64,000 nucleotides of DNA from Cytophagales bacterium WSM2-2 (GCA_015472025.1 BNHL01000001.1:4266001-4330000); one strand, 5' to 3'; shown: positions 1 to 8,024, counted from the stretch's first letter. Translations and numbers: made by a program. Notes: generated by a model from the letters alone, not told the origin.

Positions 1-332
1 AAGGCCTCCTGCACAAATCCGACATTGAAAAGATACACACTGTGAAAGACCACATCATTCATCATCTCGATAACCCGGGCACGCTCAAAGACATTGCGCA
101 CATGATTGGTATAAATGAATTTAAGCTGAAGCAGGGATTTAAACGAATATTCAACACAACCGTGTTCGGGATGTTATTTGAGGAGCGCATGCAAAAGGCA
201 CAACAACTTCTATCAGATACCGAAATGACTATTGAAGAGATCTCGGCCGTTGCCGGGTACAAGAATCACTCGAATTTTACTTCCGCTTTTAAAAAACGTT
301 TCGGCTATCCCCCCAACGCACTGAGGAAGTGA
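1..332 (+). CDS. AraC-family transcriptional regulator, C-terminal part
   Basis: This is the 3' end of a gene that begins before the window: the frame is open from base 3 and reads on without a start. The visible ~110 residues form a typical AraC/XylS DNA-binding domain of two helix-turn-helix units. The first lies around the residues TLKDIAHMIGINEFKLKQGF, and the second shows the signature I-E-E-I-S-A-V-A-G-Y followed by FTSAFKKRFGYPP, the family's conserved C-terminal motif. The sensor domain is outside the window, so the ligand and targets are unknown. A GTG at 42 could be mistaken for a start, but the coding pattern continues upstream of it. Family assignment is firm; function beyond DNA binding is not. 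Confidence 0.9.
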   Translation, partial: GLLHKSDIEKIHTVKDHIIHHLDNPGTLKDIAHMIGINEFKLKQGFKRIFNTTVFGMLFEERMQKAQQLLSDTEMTIEEISAVAGYKNHSNFTSAFKKRFGYPPNALRK

Positions 333-759
333 AATTTGTTTCGCACAAGGCCGAGGGTGAATGATTGTGAAACTGTGCGCTTTTGCGCCTTTGTGTGAAA
401 TGTATTTACTTCACTAACTGAATCCACACATCATGAACACACTCCTTTTTCATGCTCTTATATGGCTGAGTTCAAATGGTAGTGCAGACACAAAAATCAA
501 CTCAACAATTCTTCGGGCACCACGGAGTTGTATACCTATAGGCAAGGAATGATTCTAGCGCAGAAAGAGGCATTGAAACAAAAGAAGCCGGTCGACATGG
601 CCAATACTGAAATTATAGAGTTGAAGAGAAAACTTGCAGAGTGTCAGAAGAAGACGAATTAATTTGATAGTTCAGTTAGCTCCGTTGAATTAGCTGATAT
701 GGATTCTGCTAATGATTTCTGTAATCTGATTCATTTGAAGTTGTAATCTAAAACCTGAA
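333..759. other. Gene-free stretch with a repeat and a coding remnant
   Basis: After the AraC stop there is a degraded REP-like segment (about 340-405) with facing copies of a CGCACAAGG / CCTTTGTGTG motif, resembling the intergenic repeats further on (3366, 4176, 5459). Bases 483-662 hold a short open frame described separately. Nothing else in the stretch looks coding. Confidence 0.4.
483..662 (+). pseudogene. Short coding remnant, unknown origin
   Basis: A frame open from 483 to the TAA at 660-662 encodes about 59 residues without a convincing start; the only ATG (549) leaves 37 residues ending ELKRKLAECQKKTN. The C-terminal half is lysine-rich and looks like a short charged helix, as at the end of many small transposase or DNA-binding proteins, but I do not recognise the family. 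It lies directly beside a repeat, so it is most likely the tail of a decayed gene. It could also be chance. Confidence 0.25.
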
Positions 760-1566
760 ATGAAAAGACTCCTCTTCTTCCTGTTAGTGGCTTCAATCGC
801 TCGCGCGCAAACCGATCTTCCGGGAGACTACCCTGAAGTATCTACACGGGAGTTGGAAGCCAAAGAGCTTGACGCATACGATGAAGAGATACTCGTGATC
901 ATGCGCAACGAGATTTTTGCACGCTACGGTTACATTTTCAAAAATGCAGACCTCCGGAAACACTTCACAGAACAATCCTGGTACAAGCCCCGGTTTGCAG
1001 ATGTGTCAGCGCAGTTGACAGAGTTAGAGAAAAGTAATATCCGGTTACTCCTTTCTATGGAGAAATTAGTACATCCTATTGCTTTGAAAAAACTCCCGGT
1101 GTTGAGCTTGCCTTGCAACCTGGAGCAGGAGCCGGGAGGAGACTTTCGCAATGTCATCGGTATCGCACCCGTGTCAAAGGGGAGAAGCCCCAAGGCGTTC
1201 GCAGGACTGCTGCCCGATACCAGCAGGTATTATGCGGTGGTCTGGTATAGCAACGAGAGTACGACAGCAGGAGATCCGCCACGGATGTACCATGTCACCA
1301 CCTATCGTAAGGACCTCACCGAGATTGCGTCTGCTTCAGTGTCTTTACCTGTTGGTCCTATGTTTGAGCCTTATGCCACCGACTGCAGCCACGGTACTGC
1401 GGCACATTCGTCATTCATAGGCACCGACCTTTCGTTTTCATCCGACTATTCGCAAAGCCAAACCTGCCCCGGAGATGAAGCCACCACATTGGAGTATACT
1501 GTCTCAGGACAGATCAGAAAAGATGGAACGATCGTGGTGAAGAAGGATACCAATCCGTTTAAGTAG
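760..1566 (+). CDS. YARHG-domain secreted protein
   Basis: A 268-residue protein with a Sec signal peptide (residues 1-16, cleavage near ARA-QT). Residues about 40-100 match the YARHG domain: a helical segment around R-N-E-I-F-A-R-Y-G-Y-I-F, then LRKHFTEQSWYKPRF. YARHG domains occur in extracytoplasmic proteins and are thought to bind cell-wall or other extracellular material; the precise role is unknown. The C-terminal ~150 residues (APVSKGRSPKAFAG onward) look like a beta-rich domain without a name I recognise. The ATG is preceded by an AT-rich leader and no clear Shine-Dalgarno, as usual in the phylum. It appears to be a single-gene unit. Confidence 0.75.
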   Translation: MKRLLFFLLVASIARAQTDLPGDYPEVSTRELEAKELDAYDEEILVIMRNEIFARYGYIFKNADLRKHFTEQSWYKPRFADVSAQLTELEKSNIRLLLSMEKLVHPIALKKLPVLSLPCNLEQEPGGDFRNVIGIAPVSKGRSPKAFAGLLPDTSRYYAVVWYSNESTTAGDPPRMYHVTTYRKDLTEIASASVSLPVGPMFEPYATDCSHGTAAHSSFIGTDLSFSSDYSQSQTCPGDEATTLEYTVSGQIRKDGTIVVKKDTNPFK

Positions 1567-1878
1567 CTGCGAGATTTATTTATACCAAGCCGCTACTTGA
1601 GAATTAAACAGCAAGTACATTATCTCGATTGCAAGTTTTGAAAATACAGATATTCAAAACCATAAAAAGGCATGCGAGACACCCCACATATTCATGAGTC
1701 ATAAATAATGGTTAATAAGTCATAGCCGAATACCTCTCTGCTTCAAAATTTATGCGCTTTTGTATGAATTTAAGCTTGCTGGTGAGTTTCAGGCTGATTC
1801 AAAATTACTTCCTTTTGCAACAGAGCTGTTTAAGCGAGATACACAGGCACAATAACCTTTGTACTACACAAACAATGT
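1567..1878. other. Gene-free stretch
   Basis: 312 AT-rich bases between the YARHG gene and the monooxygenase gene. I see no coding frame, strong hairpin or repeat. The monooxygenase promoter presumably lies at its right end; a TTTG-containing sequence at about 1857-1862 is a weak candidate for a Bacteroidota -7 element. Confidence 0.4.
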
Positions 1879-3342
1879 ATGAAGGAAATTAAAACCATTG
1901 GAATTATTGGCGCGGGCATTAGCGGACTTGTGGCAGCAAAGACTTGTCTTGAGTATGGCTACCAGGTGAAGGTATTTGAAAAAGACAGAGAAGTAGGAGG
2001 GGTTTGGTCTTTGTCACGGAGGTATCCCGGACTTTCTACACAGAATAATAAAGACACCTATTTCTTTTCCGATTTCCCTATGCCCAACCATTTCTCAGAG
2101 TGGCCTACGGGAGCCGAAATGCAATTGTATTTAAATTCGTATGCCATCGCTTTCGGTGTTTTTCAGCGTATCCGGTTTTCTCATGACGTAACAAAAATCA
2201 ATTTTCAGGATAATAGTTGGACCATCGAAGGCAAAGCTAAAGGGATACCCTTTACTGATAAATTTGATTTCATCATTGTCTCCAACGGAACATTCTCCGA
2301 TCCTTTCATCCCACAGCTACCGGGCACAGGTTCTTTTATTTCTGCAGGTGGAAAAATCTTGCACAACACCCAATTTCACAGTACTGCCCTTGCGAGAGAC
2401 AAGCGCATCGTGGTGGTGGGCTATGGCAAATCTTCCAGTGATGTGGTAACTGCAGCTTCGGACACTGCTAAAAGTACTCACCTGGTATTCCGGGCACCCA
2501 AGTGGAAGCTACCCCGGTATATCAAGGGCATCAATTTGAAATACATCTTGCTGAATCGCCTGGGCGAATCCATCATCAGGCCGGAGAATCACCGTGGCAG
2601 ACTCGACCGTTTTTTACATAAACTCGGACTACCTCAAAAGATGCTATCGTTTGTGCAGAGCTATATCATCAAGACGCAGCAGCTGAAAGAGAACGGATTG
2701 CTTCCGCCCACACAACTACTCGATGAAGTCTTTGGCGAAATCACACTGGAGACACGCGAGTTCTTTAACCGTGTGCAAAAAGGGAAAATTATCACAAAGC
2801 AGGGAGAGATTGTTTCTTTTGAAGGAAAACAACTGACGCTTTCCACAGGCGAAAAAATAGAATGTGACATGGTCATATTTGCCACCGGCTTCAACCAGTC
2901 GATACCGTTTATGTCTGACGACCTTATCGGGAAATTTACAGACGAGAGCGGCAACTATCTTTTACATCGCCACATACTACCGCCCGGAGTTCCGTCACTG
3001 GCGTTCGTGGGGTACAACACCTCCATATTCAGTTCGCTCACTTCAGAGATCGGGGCGCTGTGGGTGTGTGAATACCTGAAAGGACGTATGCCTGTGCCCG
3101 ATGATGCTCAAATAATAAAAGAAGGAAAAGAGTTCATCGCGTGGCGGTCCGGCTTTCGCCTCAATGCTTCTTCCCGGGGTCTCAGCGTGATGCCCTCTAC
3201 AATATATCATGTGGACCAACTCCTCGATGACATGAAAGCACCGTTACCACTTTCATCGCTGATCCCCGATTGGCTGGTGACTGTTAACCCCGGGCGGTAT
3301 AAACAGATCAGGGAGAAACTGTTGAGAAGAAACAAAGTGTAA
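1879..3342 (+). CDS. Flavin-containing monooxygenase (FMO / Baeyer-Villiger type)
   Basis: A 487-residue cytosolic flavoprotein. The N-terminal FAD-binding Rossmann motif G-A-G-I-S-G is at residues 11-16, followed by the acidic end of strand 2 (EKDREVGGVW). A second dinucleotide motif, GYGKSSSD at about 181-188, fits NADPH binding, and FATGFN in the C-terminal third matches the ATG motif of this superfamily. Such enzymes use NADPH and O2 to oxygenate ketones, amines or sulfides; the substrate cannot be told from sequence. The gene appears monocistronic: it ends at a REP-like repeat, beyond which the next gene is convergent. Confidence 0.85.
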   Translation: MKEIKTIGIIGAGISGLVAAKTCLEYGYQVKVFEKDREVGGVWSLSRRYPGLSTQNNKDTYFFSDFPMPNHFSEWPTGAEMQLYLNSYAIAFGVFQRIRFSHDVTKINFQDNSWTIEGKAKGIPFTDKFDFIIVSNGTFSDPFIPQLPGTGSFISAGGKILHNTQFHSTALARDKRIVVVGYGKSSSDVVTAASDTAKSTHLVFRAPKWKLPRYIKGINLKYILLNRLGESIIRPENHRGRLDRFLHKLGLPQKMLSFVQSYIIKTQQLKENGLLPPTQLLDEVFGEITLETREFFNRVQKGKIITKQGEIVSFEGKQLTLSTGEKIECDMVIFATGFNQSIPFMSDDLIGKFTDESGNYLLHRHILPPGVPSLAFVGYNTSIFSSLTSEIGALWVCEYLKGRMPVPDDAQIIKEGKEFIAWRSGFRLNASSRGLSVMPSTIYHVDQLLDDMKAPLPLSSLIPDWLVTVNPGRYKQIREKLLRRNKV

Positions 3343-3365
3343 TTTTAACCGCAGCTAATGCATTT

Positions 3366-3443
3366 AACCGCAGAGACCGCTGAGGTTCGCAGAGAAATAA
3401 TAAGTGAATAAAACCCCCGTGAATCTCCGCGCACTCTGCGGTT
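3366..3443. repeat. REP-like intergenic palindromic repeat, copy 1
   Basis: Outer arms AACCGCAGAG (3366-3375) and CTCTGCGGTT (3434-3443) are exact reverse complements. They enclose degenerate copies of the same CGCAGAG/CTCCGCG words. It sits between the convergent monooxygenase and DUF4919 genes and may end transcription from both sides. Related copies lie at 4176 and 5459. Confidence 0.7.
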
Positions 3444-3463
3444 ACCTGCCTTTCAAATAAGGT

Positions 3464-4156
3464 TTAATACTTTTTATATTTTTCTCGGTTCTTCTCGAAG
3501 AGCTTCTTAATATCGAAATACATTCCAGTGATATTTCGCCCATCAGTGACTAATTCCATGTGATCACACTGATCTTCTACAAGGCTTTGCGATTTAAATT
3601 TCAATTGAAAGATATTCAGGATTGCATATTCATGGCTTGTCGAGATCACATGAAATCCTGTCTCACAAGTTTTGCCATCCCCGGTAGACAGAATTGCCTC
3701 TACTATTTCATGAAGTAAACGTACCATGTTTTTTGACATCACTTCGTTGCCCTGAAGATGGTAGATATATCCTAAAAAATTCATTTGCCTTATGTCAAAA
3801 GGAAACTCATTGATTGACTTAGTTGCCAGATCTATAATGTGGTCATACTCCTTTGTATCAATTTTTTCGCTGCGATAATACGGTAACAGCTCTTTCTCAT
3901 AGGGTGAACGCCAGTAGGGTTGATAGTTTTTGTCATAGACGTATCCGTAGTATAAATGCCTGTAATCATCCCTTGTTAAAGTAGTATCATACGACTTAAG
4001 CCTCGACATCAGCTTGGAATAATAAAAAGAAGAAGACTCATCCTGGATATCCTTTTTGATCAGATCATAATCCGGCTTTATAAAAGAAACACCTTGGGAG
4101 ACCGCATGACAGGATACAAGAACCACGAAGCTCAAAATTAATCTTACATTTTTCAT
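3464..4156 (-). CDS. DUF4919-family secreted protein
   Basis: A 230-residue protein with an N-terminal signal peptide (hydrophobic LILSFVVLVSC, cleavage near AVSQG). The rest matches the Bacteroidota family DUF4919: an opening DYDLIKKDIQDESSSFYYSK, then TLTRDDYRHLYYGYV around residues 60-75. The middle region (ATKSINEFPFDIRQMNFLGYIY) looks like a TPR-like helical hairpin. No biochemical role is known. It is flanked on both sides by REP-like repeats, so it probably has its own promoter. The name rests on family resemblance only. Confidence 0.75.
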   Translation of the reverse strand: MKNVRLILSFVVLVSCHAVSQGVSFIKPDYDLIKKDIQDESSSFYYSKLMSRLKSYDTTLTRDDYRHLYYGYVYDKNYQPYWRSPYEKELLPYYRSEKIDTKEYDHIIDLATKSINEFPFDIRQMNFLGYIYHLQGNEVMSKNMVRLLHEIVEAILSTGDGKTCETGFHVISTSHEYAILNIFQLKFKSQSLVEDQCDHMELVTDGRNITGMYFDIKKLFEKNREKYKKY

Positions 4157-4175
4157 ATGAACAATTTGTATTTTT

Positions 4176-4254
4176 TAACCAGAGATCACAAAGGTTCACA
4201 GAGAATAATTAATGAGTAAATAACTCAGCGAATCTCAGCGCCCTCTGCGGTTAA
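4176..4254. repeat. REP-like intergenic palindromic repeat, copy 2
   Basis: Begins TTAACCAGAGA and ends CCCTCTGCGGTTAA, the same family as 3366-3443 but with a decayed left arm. It occupies almost the whole gap between the serine hydrolase stop and the DUF4919 start, both on the minus strand. Confidence 0.65.
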
Positions 4255-4260
4255 ATGCAT

Positions 4261-5352
4261 TCACTTGATCGCCCTCAACACATACCCAAACACATTATGA
4301 CTTCTATAGTGTCCATACCCTTGTCCGTACGCGCTGCTCGTCAGGCTTACCACCAAGTTCTCACTCGGCACAACAAACAACACATTGCCGCCATTGCCTG
4401 AGGCAAAAACACACTCATACTTTTTGCCGTTCATGACTTTTGTAGTTCCCCACCAGAAGTATCCGTAAGCATCAGCAACCGGACTGCCCGGGTCCAAACG
4501 TTTTTTAGACATCTCACTGATCCACGCAGGGCTCACAATCTTTTTACCTTGCCACAGCCCTTTGTTGATGACCAGTTGACCGAGTTTGGCGAAGTCTAAC
4601 GTAGTGATATACAAATTGCCCATGGGGCCGGTCTTGCCATTGGGAGCCGTGTACCAGTAGTACTCCTTTATGCCAAGAGGAGTGAAGAGGTTTTCCTTGG
4701 CGAAGTCCGCCAGCTTCTTGCCTGATGTCTCCTCGATGATGGCACCGATGAGCATAGGGCAAACATCCGTGTACACAAATTTCTCTCCGGGAGTGAAGAT
4801 CATCGGAAGAGAGATGGCAAAGTTCACCCAGTCGTCTCTCAAGAGCCAGTTAGGAGTGAGGCCCGGGGACTTATCATCGTCATCGTCTGCAGCCAGGCCC
4901 GAAGACATGGTTAATAGATGTTTGATTTTGATATCCCGGTGTTTGTCCTGGGCTGGCTTGGTGTATTTAGGACTTGGAAGATAATCATAGATGCTTTGCT
5001 CTACATCTTTGACCAGACCTTTGTCTATGGCGATGCCCAGCAGTAGCGAGGTAACACTTTTTCCGGCAGAGCGGATATCGTGAACGGTCTCTCTCCAGTA
5101 CGTATTGAAATACTCTTCTACCACCAGTTTGCCATCTTTGATCACCACCAATCCTCTAAAGTCATTGGGAGGGTTTGAGTTGATCAACTTGATCACCTTA
5201 GTGATCGTGTCCTGGTTCATGTTAACCGAAGCCAGGTCGGTGCGTGGTAAATCGGGGAGAGGTGGTTTAAGCTTATCGGGTAAATTACTTTGAGCAACAC
5301 ACGTAGCGCTTGTCAGGAGTATGAGTATAAAATATTTAATCAAGCCATTCAT
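4261..5352 (-). CDS. Secreted serine hydrolase, beta-lactamase class C / esterase type
   Basis: A 363-residue protein with a signal peptide (hydrophobic ILILLTSATCVA, cleavage near VAQS). The SxxK catalytic motif is S-A-G-K at residues 95-98 within DIRSAGKSVTS, and the second-motif tyrosine is Y194 (VYTD). A region GNGG near the C-terminus occupies the place of the usual third motif. This is the penicillin-binding-protein/class C beta-lactamase fold, which in Bacteroidota is mostly peptidase or esterase, not resistance enzyme. Substrate unknown; action in the periplasm is inferred from the signal peptide. It ends beside REP copy 2 and starts about 100 bases from REP copy 3. Confidence 0.85.
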   Translation of the reverse strand: MNGLIKYFILILLTSATCVAQSNLPDKLKPPLPDLPRTDLASVNMNQDTITKVIKLINSNPPNDFRGLVVIKDGKLVVEEYFNTYWRETVHDIRSAGKSVTSLLLGIAIDKGLVKDVEQSIYDYLPSPKYTKPAQDKHRDIKIKHLLTMSSGLAADDDDDKSPGLTPNWLLRDDWVNFAISLPMIFTPGEKFVYTDVCPMLIGAIIEETSGKKLADFAKENLFTPLGIKEYYWYTAPNGKTGPMGNLYITTLDFAKLGQLVINKGLWQGKKIVSPAWISEMSKKRLDPGSPVADAYGYFWWGTTKVMNGKKYECVFASGNGGNVLFVVPSENLVVSLTSSAYGQGYGHYRSHNVFGYVLRAIK

Positions 5353-5458
5353 ATTTTAATTTTTAAGAGTAGTTCTGTCTTATCCATGACACCTTAAGAT
5401 ACAAAATAGTTGCTTTGAGACTTGGTGGTCAAAATGGGAGGATAAAATACATTAAACA

Positions 5459-5533
5459 GGAGGGCGCAAAGAAAAAAGATCTGCATTTTAACTTTGCGAA
5501 AGCTTAGCGTACTCTGTGTCTCCGCGGTTAAGT
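5459..5533. repeat. REP-like intergenic repeat, diverged copy 3
   Basis: The left part GGGCGCAAAGAAAAAAG and the right part CTCTGTGTCTCCGCGGTTAAG match the same family, with more substitutions. It lies in the 385-base gap upstream of both the serine hydrolase (minus) and the cysteine-rich gene (plus). Confidence 0.5.
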
Positions 5534-5615
5534 TCGTATTTCTTTTGCCGAAATGAGATTGAACTAACCTTCTCTCCCTTATATATCGGTATAATAAAAC
5601 ACATTACTGATAGCT

Positions 5616-5653
5616 CGGGAAAAACCCCGTATTAAATACGGGGAAAATAGCGG
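5616..5653 (+). promoter_or_regulatory. Double GGGAAAAACCCCG-type motif
   Basis: Two direct copies: CGGGAAAAACCCCGT (5616-5630) and ACGGGGAAAATAGCGG (5638-5653), with the shared GGGAAAA words 24 bases apart, about two helical turns. CCCCGTATT-A-AATACGGGG (625-643 of the 5 kb) also forms a perfect inverted repeat between them. It lies about 45 bases upstream of the candidate -7 element, a position suited to an activator. Similar motifs are at 8252, 11802 and 27742. Binding protein unknown. Confidence 0.5.
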
Positions 5654-5664
5654 ACTCAATACAA

Positions 5665-5691
5665 ACAGAAGCGCTGTACAGCGGCTTCTGT
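5665..5691 (+). promoter_or_regulatory. Inverted repeat upstream of cysteine-rich gene
   Basis: Arms ACAGAAGC (5665-5672) and GCTTCTGT (5684-5691) enclose a second palindrome, GCTGTACAGC. It lies just upstream of the candidate promoter, so it is more likely a protein-binding site than a transcript structure. Confidence 0.4.
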
Positions 5692-5697
5692 CTCAGG

Positions 5698-5705
5698 TAT
5701 ATTTG
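5698..5705 (+). promoter_or_regulatory. Candidate Bacteroidota -7 promoter element
   Basis: TATATTTG matches the phylum consensus TAnnTTTG exactly and lies about 33 bases before the ATG at 5738. A clear TTG-type -33 element is not visible, which would fit activator dependence on the motifs upstream. Confidence 0.4.
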
Positions 5706-5737
5706 ATTATAATTTTTTAACAAAAAAATAAACACTT

Positions 5738-6166
5738 ATGATCAAACAAAAATCACTTTTAACGTCTATTGTTTTTGCTTTCGTTGTTTGTCAAACATTT
5801 GCTCAGACTGTTGAGCAGGGACTTGCTGCAGGAAGAGATGAGGCACAGTCTGTATTAAATACTTTCTTTTATAAAACGGAATGTGCTTCTTATGATCCCA
5901 CAGCCGGAGCTGGCTCCCCGATAATTTCTGTGCCGTGTTATATGGCATATAATCAAAACACCGGTTGGTATGATTTTGTTGTTTTTTGCATGGGCTACCA
6001 GGCCAACATGATTTCGTCAGCCTGTAATGCAACGGTGTGCACTCAACGCAATTACACTTTTGCAGTTTTGCGCGGGTTCAATGAATACATGGCTACAAAG
6101 CAACAGGAGTACGGCCACACCTATGTTGGTGACAATAACCCGTCTTGCACAAGTACTTGTAACTAA
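5738..6166 (+). CDS. Small cysteine-rich secreted protein, unknown function
   Basis: A 142-residue protein with a clear signal peptide (SIVFAFVVCQTFAQ, cleavage near FAQ-T). The mature ~120 residues contain seven cysteines (in YKTEC, VPC, VFC, SSAC, TVC, NPSC, STCN), which suggests disulfides after export. Tyrosine and asparagine are frequent and there is no C-terminal sorting domain. I do not recognise the family. It is preceded by an elaborate upstream region (double G-A-C motif, inverted repeat, candidate -7 element) and followed by a strong terminator, so it appears to be a separately controlled single gene. A periplasmic or extracellular role is inferred from the signal peptide alone. 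Confidence 0.75.
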   Translation: MIKQKSLLTSIVFAFVVCQTFAQTVEQGLAAGRDEAQSVLNTFFYKTECASYDPTAGAGSPIISVPCYMAYNQNTGWYDFVVFCMGYQANMISSACNATVCTQRNYTFAVLRGFNEYMATKQQEYGHTYVGDNNPSCTSTCN

Positions 6167-6176
6167 TTTAAATTAA

Positions 6177-6230
6177 ATACGAGGTGTGGGTATTAGGAAC
6201 ATCCTTTGGCAACTCACACCTCGTATCTTT
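6177..6230 (+). terminator. Intrinsic terminator, probably bidirectional
   Basis: Stem ATACGAGGTGTG (6177-6188) pairs perfectly with CACACCTCGTAT (6215-6226), followed by CTTTT. It lies 10 bases after the cysteine-rich gene and faces the convergent DUF2589 operon. Confidence 0.75.
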
Positions 6231-6360
6231 TGACAATCGCCAAGACCAGGATAGTTCCAACGATCAGGCCGGTTAAGAATATTTTCTCGACTAAACCTCG
6301 AGACAAGTGACTCTGCGAAGAACTGGGAAGTAGCCGCAGGTTGATAATTTGAAATTTGAA

Positions 6361-6951
6361 TTATTCCTTCTTCAAATCAACAGGAATGATGGATTTGATC
6401 AGGTGATCATTAATGCGCATGATCGCCTCCGATGGTTCGCCTGATTTGAATTCTATCGTTACCTTGGCTACCGCTTCTTTCTTCCCCGAAAGAAAACCAC
6501 CCGTTGTACCTCCCAGATCAATCATTACCGGACCCTGATGCCCTTCAGGATCATCCGGAGTAAAGCGCGTCCTGGAGGAATGCACCTCTTCCATAAATCC
6601 TTTTAGACCTACCTTAAAATCCATCTTCATGTTGTCGATCCGGATGGCCGTGATCGGCACCAGGCTTAGCATCGGTATCTGTAGTTTTTGAGTTGACGGA
6701 ATCGGAACCGTTTTTTTTCCGTCATTGTCTACTTCCTTTCCCGCATCCGGGTGCATGTTGGCCACTTCGATAGTCACCATACGGGGTTTACCGTTTTCCA
6801 ATGTCTGAATATCCTTGTCAGAAGCGGGTGTTGGCCAGGTAAAGTAGTTACGCAATTGCCGGATATGCTGCTGCTCGGCAATGCGTTGGGCATCTACAAC
6901 TGCGTTGTGAATTGACCGTAACAGTGAATTCAGATTTATTGCTTGGGCCAT
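6361..6951 (-). CDS. DUF2589-domain protein (second of operon)
   Basis: A 196-residue protein of the DUF2589 family. The diagnostic segment is IPMLSLVPITAIRIDNMKMDFKV around residues 90-115, an LVPI-x-x-I-x-I-D core that also occurs in the 250-residue paralogue upstream in the operon. The N-terminus (AINLNSLLRSIHNAVVDAQRIAEQQH) is a predicted amphipathic helix. There is no signal peptide. The ATG overlaps the end of the preceding 106-residue gene by 16 bases, so the two are probably translated together. The family has no established function. The C-terminal part (EFKSGEPSEAIMRINDHLIKSI) looks like a beta strand followed by a helix, as in the paralogue. Confidence 0.75.
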   Translation of the reverse strand: MAQAINLNSLLRSIHNAVVDAQRIAEQQHIRQLRNYFTWPTPASDKDIQTLENGKPRMVTIEVANMHPDAGKEVDNDGKKTVPIPSTQKLQIPMLSLVPITAIRIDNMKMDFKVGLKGFMEEVHSSRTRFTPDDPEGHQGPVMIDLGGTTGGFLSGKKEAVAKVTIEFKSGEPSEAIMRINDHLIKSIIPVDLKKE

Positions 6952-7256
6952 GGGTTCGTTTGTTCACTTTCAAGGTTAATAAGCCAGGCGGGCTGCCGTT
7001 TGAAACCGATGTGGTACGTCACACGCTGAAGCGAAAGCTGGTGTTCTCCAATCTGAAATATGCCTACGGATATATCCTTGCCGATGATCCGCCCCTTGGG
7101 CGATTCATTCAGGCACCGGTTAAGCAGATTCATTTGTCTTTCCGTTTGCTCCTCGTTGACAGGGTTGTTAGGATTGATGCTTCCAATATTGATACGCTTC
7201 ACAAACGTGATTTCACTCAGATCAAAACCAGGTGATGATTCAGCCATCGGTTTCAT
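6936..7256 (-). CDS. Small hypothetical protein between two DUF2589 genes
   Basis: A 106-residue soluble protein with no signal peptide or membrane segment and no family I can name. The middle (GRIIGKDISVGIFQIGEHQLSLQ, seen as separate strands) and YHIGFKRQP read as a compact alpha/beta protein. It begins 15 bases after the 250-residue DUF2589 gene and overlaps the next gene by 16 bases, so it is certainly part of the operon. Placement suggests a partner of the DUF2589 proteins. Alternative start: the second methionine, three codons later. Evidence that it is real is the tight packing on both sides. Confidence 0.65.
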   Translation of the reverse strand: MKPMAESSPGFDLSEITFVKRINIGSINPNNPVNEEQTERQMNLLNRCLNESPKGRIIGKDISVGIFQIGEHQLSLQRVTYHIGFKRQPAWLINLESEQTNPWPKQ

Positions 7257-7271
7257 TCGTGGCAGTTCATG

Positions 7272-8024
7272 CTACGCTGCTGCAGCCGCTTTCAACCGGG
7301 GTGTAGTTGTTTCGCTATTCGGAGGAAGAGGAACACCGGCACCATCCTTAGTGCCATCTGCTTTTACGCGGTAGGCAACTACGTTAGATGGTTTCTGCGA
7401 CTGTGCCATGATATCCATCACACGGGCGAGGCCTTCAGGCATACCATGGTTAGTAGCGTGAATCTCCACATGGTATTTGGCGGAGTTGTCTGATGATCGC
7501 GTGTTTTCTTTATGCGAGGCCACCGAGCCGTGAATTTTTACTTCAACGCTAAAAGGTCCCCAGCCTATTTTGGCTGTGGCATCCAGTGAAGCCTGCTTGT
7601 CCTCCGAACTTTTTTCGGAAGTCGAGCTTTTTACTTCCATGTCGAAAGAGATATCAACATTATCAATCTGTAAATTGGGAATGGGCACAATGGCCAGCAT
7701 GGGAGCCTTAATCGTTACCGCCTCTATCGTGCGGATGGGAGCTCCGGTGGCATCGTCTAATGCAGTACCCGAGCGCTCAAAGGAGAAATCAACAATCCGT
7801 ACATCGCCGGCAGCCATGTAGTCTGTATCAGCCGTTTTTTTAGCGATCGCGGTCCCGGCTGCATTATACCACTGTTGCTTGAATCCCACCGCATTGATGA
7901 AGTCTGCTGTAGACTGTGCAAGATTGACATTCGCTTTTATTGCGGCATCCAATGGTCCGCCAATTAAATCTTTCATGGGCAATCCCTTAAACTGATCGGC
8001 CATGTTTACTAATCCGTCTGCCAT
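7272..8024 (-). CDS. DUF2589-domain protein (first of operon)
   Basis: A 250-residue protein and the clearest DUF2589 member here: APMLAIVPIPNLQIDNVDIS at about residues 107-126 is the family core, followed by a strand rich in charged residues (MEVKSSTSEKSSEDK). The N-terminus (MADGLVNMADQFKGLPMKDLIGGPLDAAIKANVNLAQSTADFIN) resembles the amphipathic start of the shorter paralogue, and the C-terminus ends in AAAAA. There is no signal peptide. It is the promoter-proximal gene of a three-gene operon and has a double G-A-C motif about 230 bases upstream. Function unknown; repeated occurrence of the domain in one operon suggests a homo- or hetero-oligomer. Confidence 0.8.
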   Translation of the reverse strand: MADGLVNMADQFKGLPMKDLIGGPLDAAIKANVNLAQSTADFINAVGFKQQWYNAAGTAIAKKTADTDYMAAGDVRIVDFSFERSGTALDDATGAPIRTIEAVTIKAPMLAIVPIPNLQIDNVDISFDMEVKSSTSEKSSEDKQASLDATAKIGWGPFSVEVKIHGSVASHKENTRSSDNSAKYHVEIHATNHGMPEGLARVMDIMAQSQKPSNVVAYRVKADGTKDGAGVPLPPNSETTTPRLKAAAAA

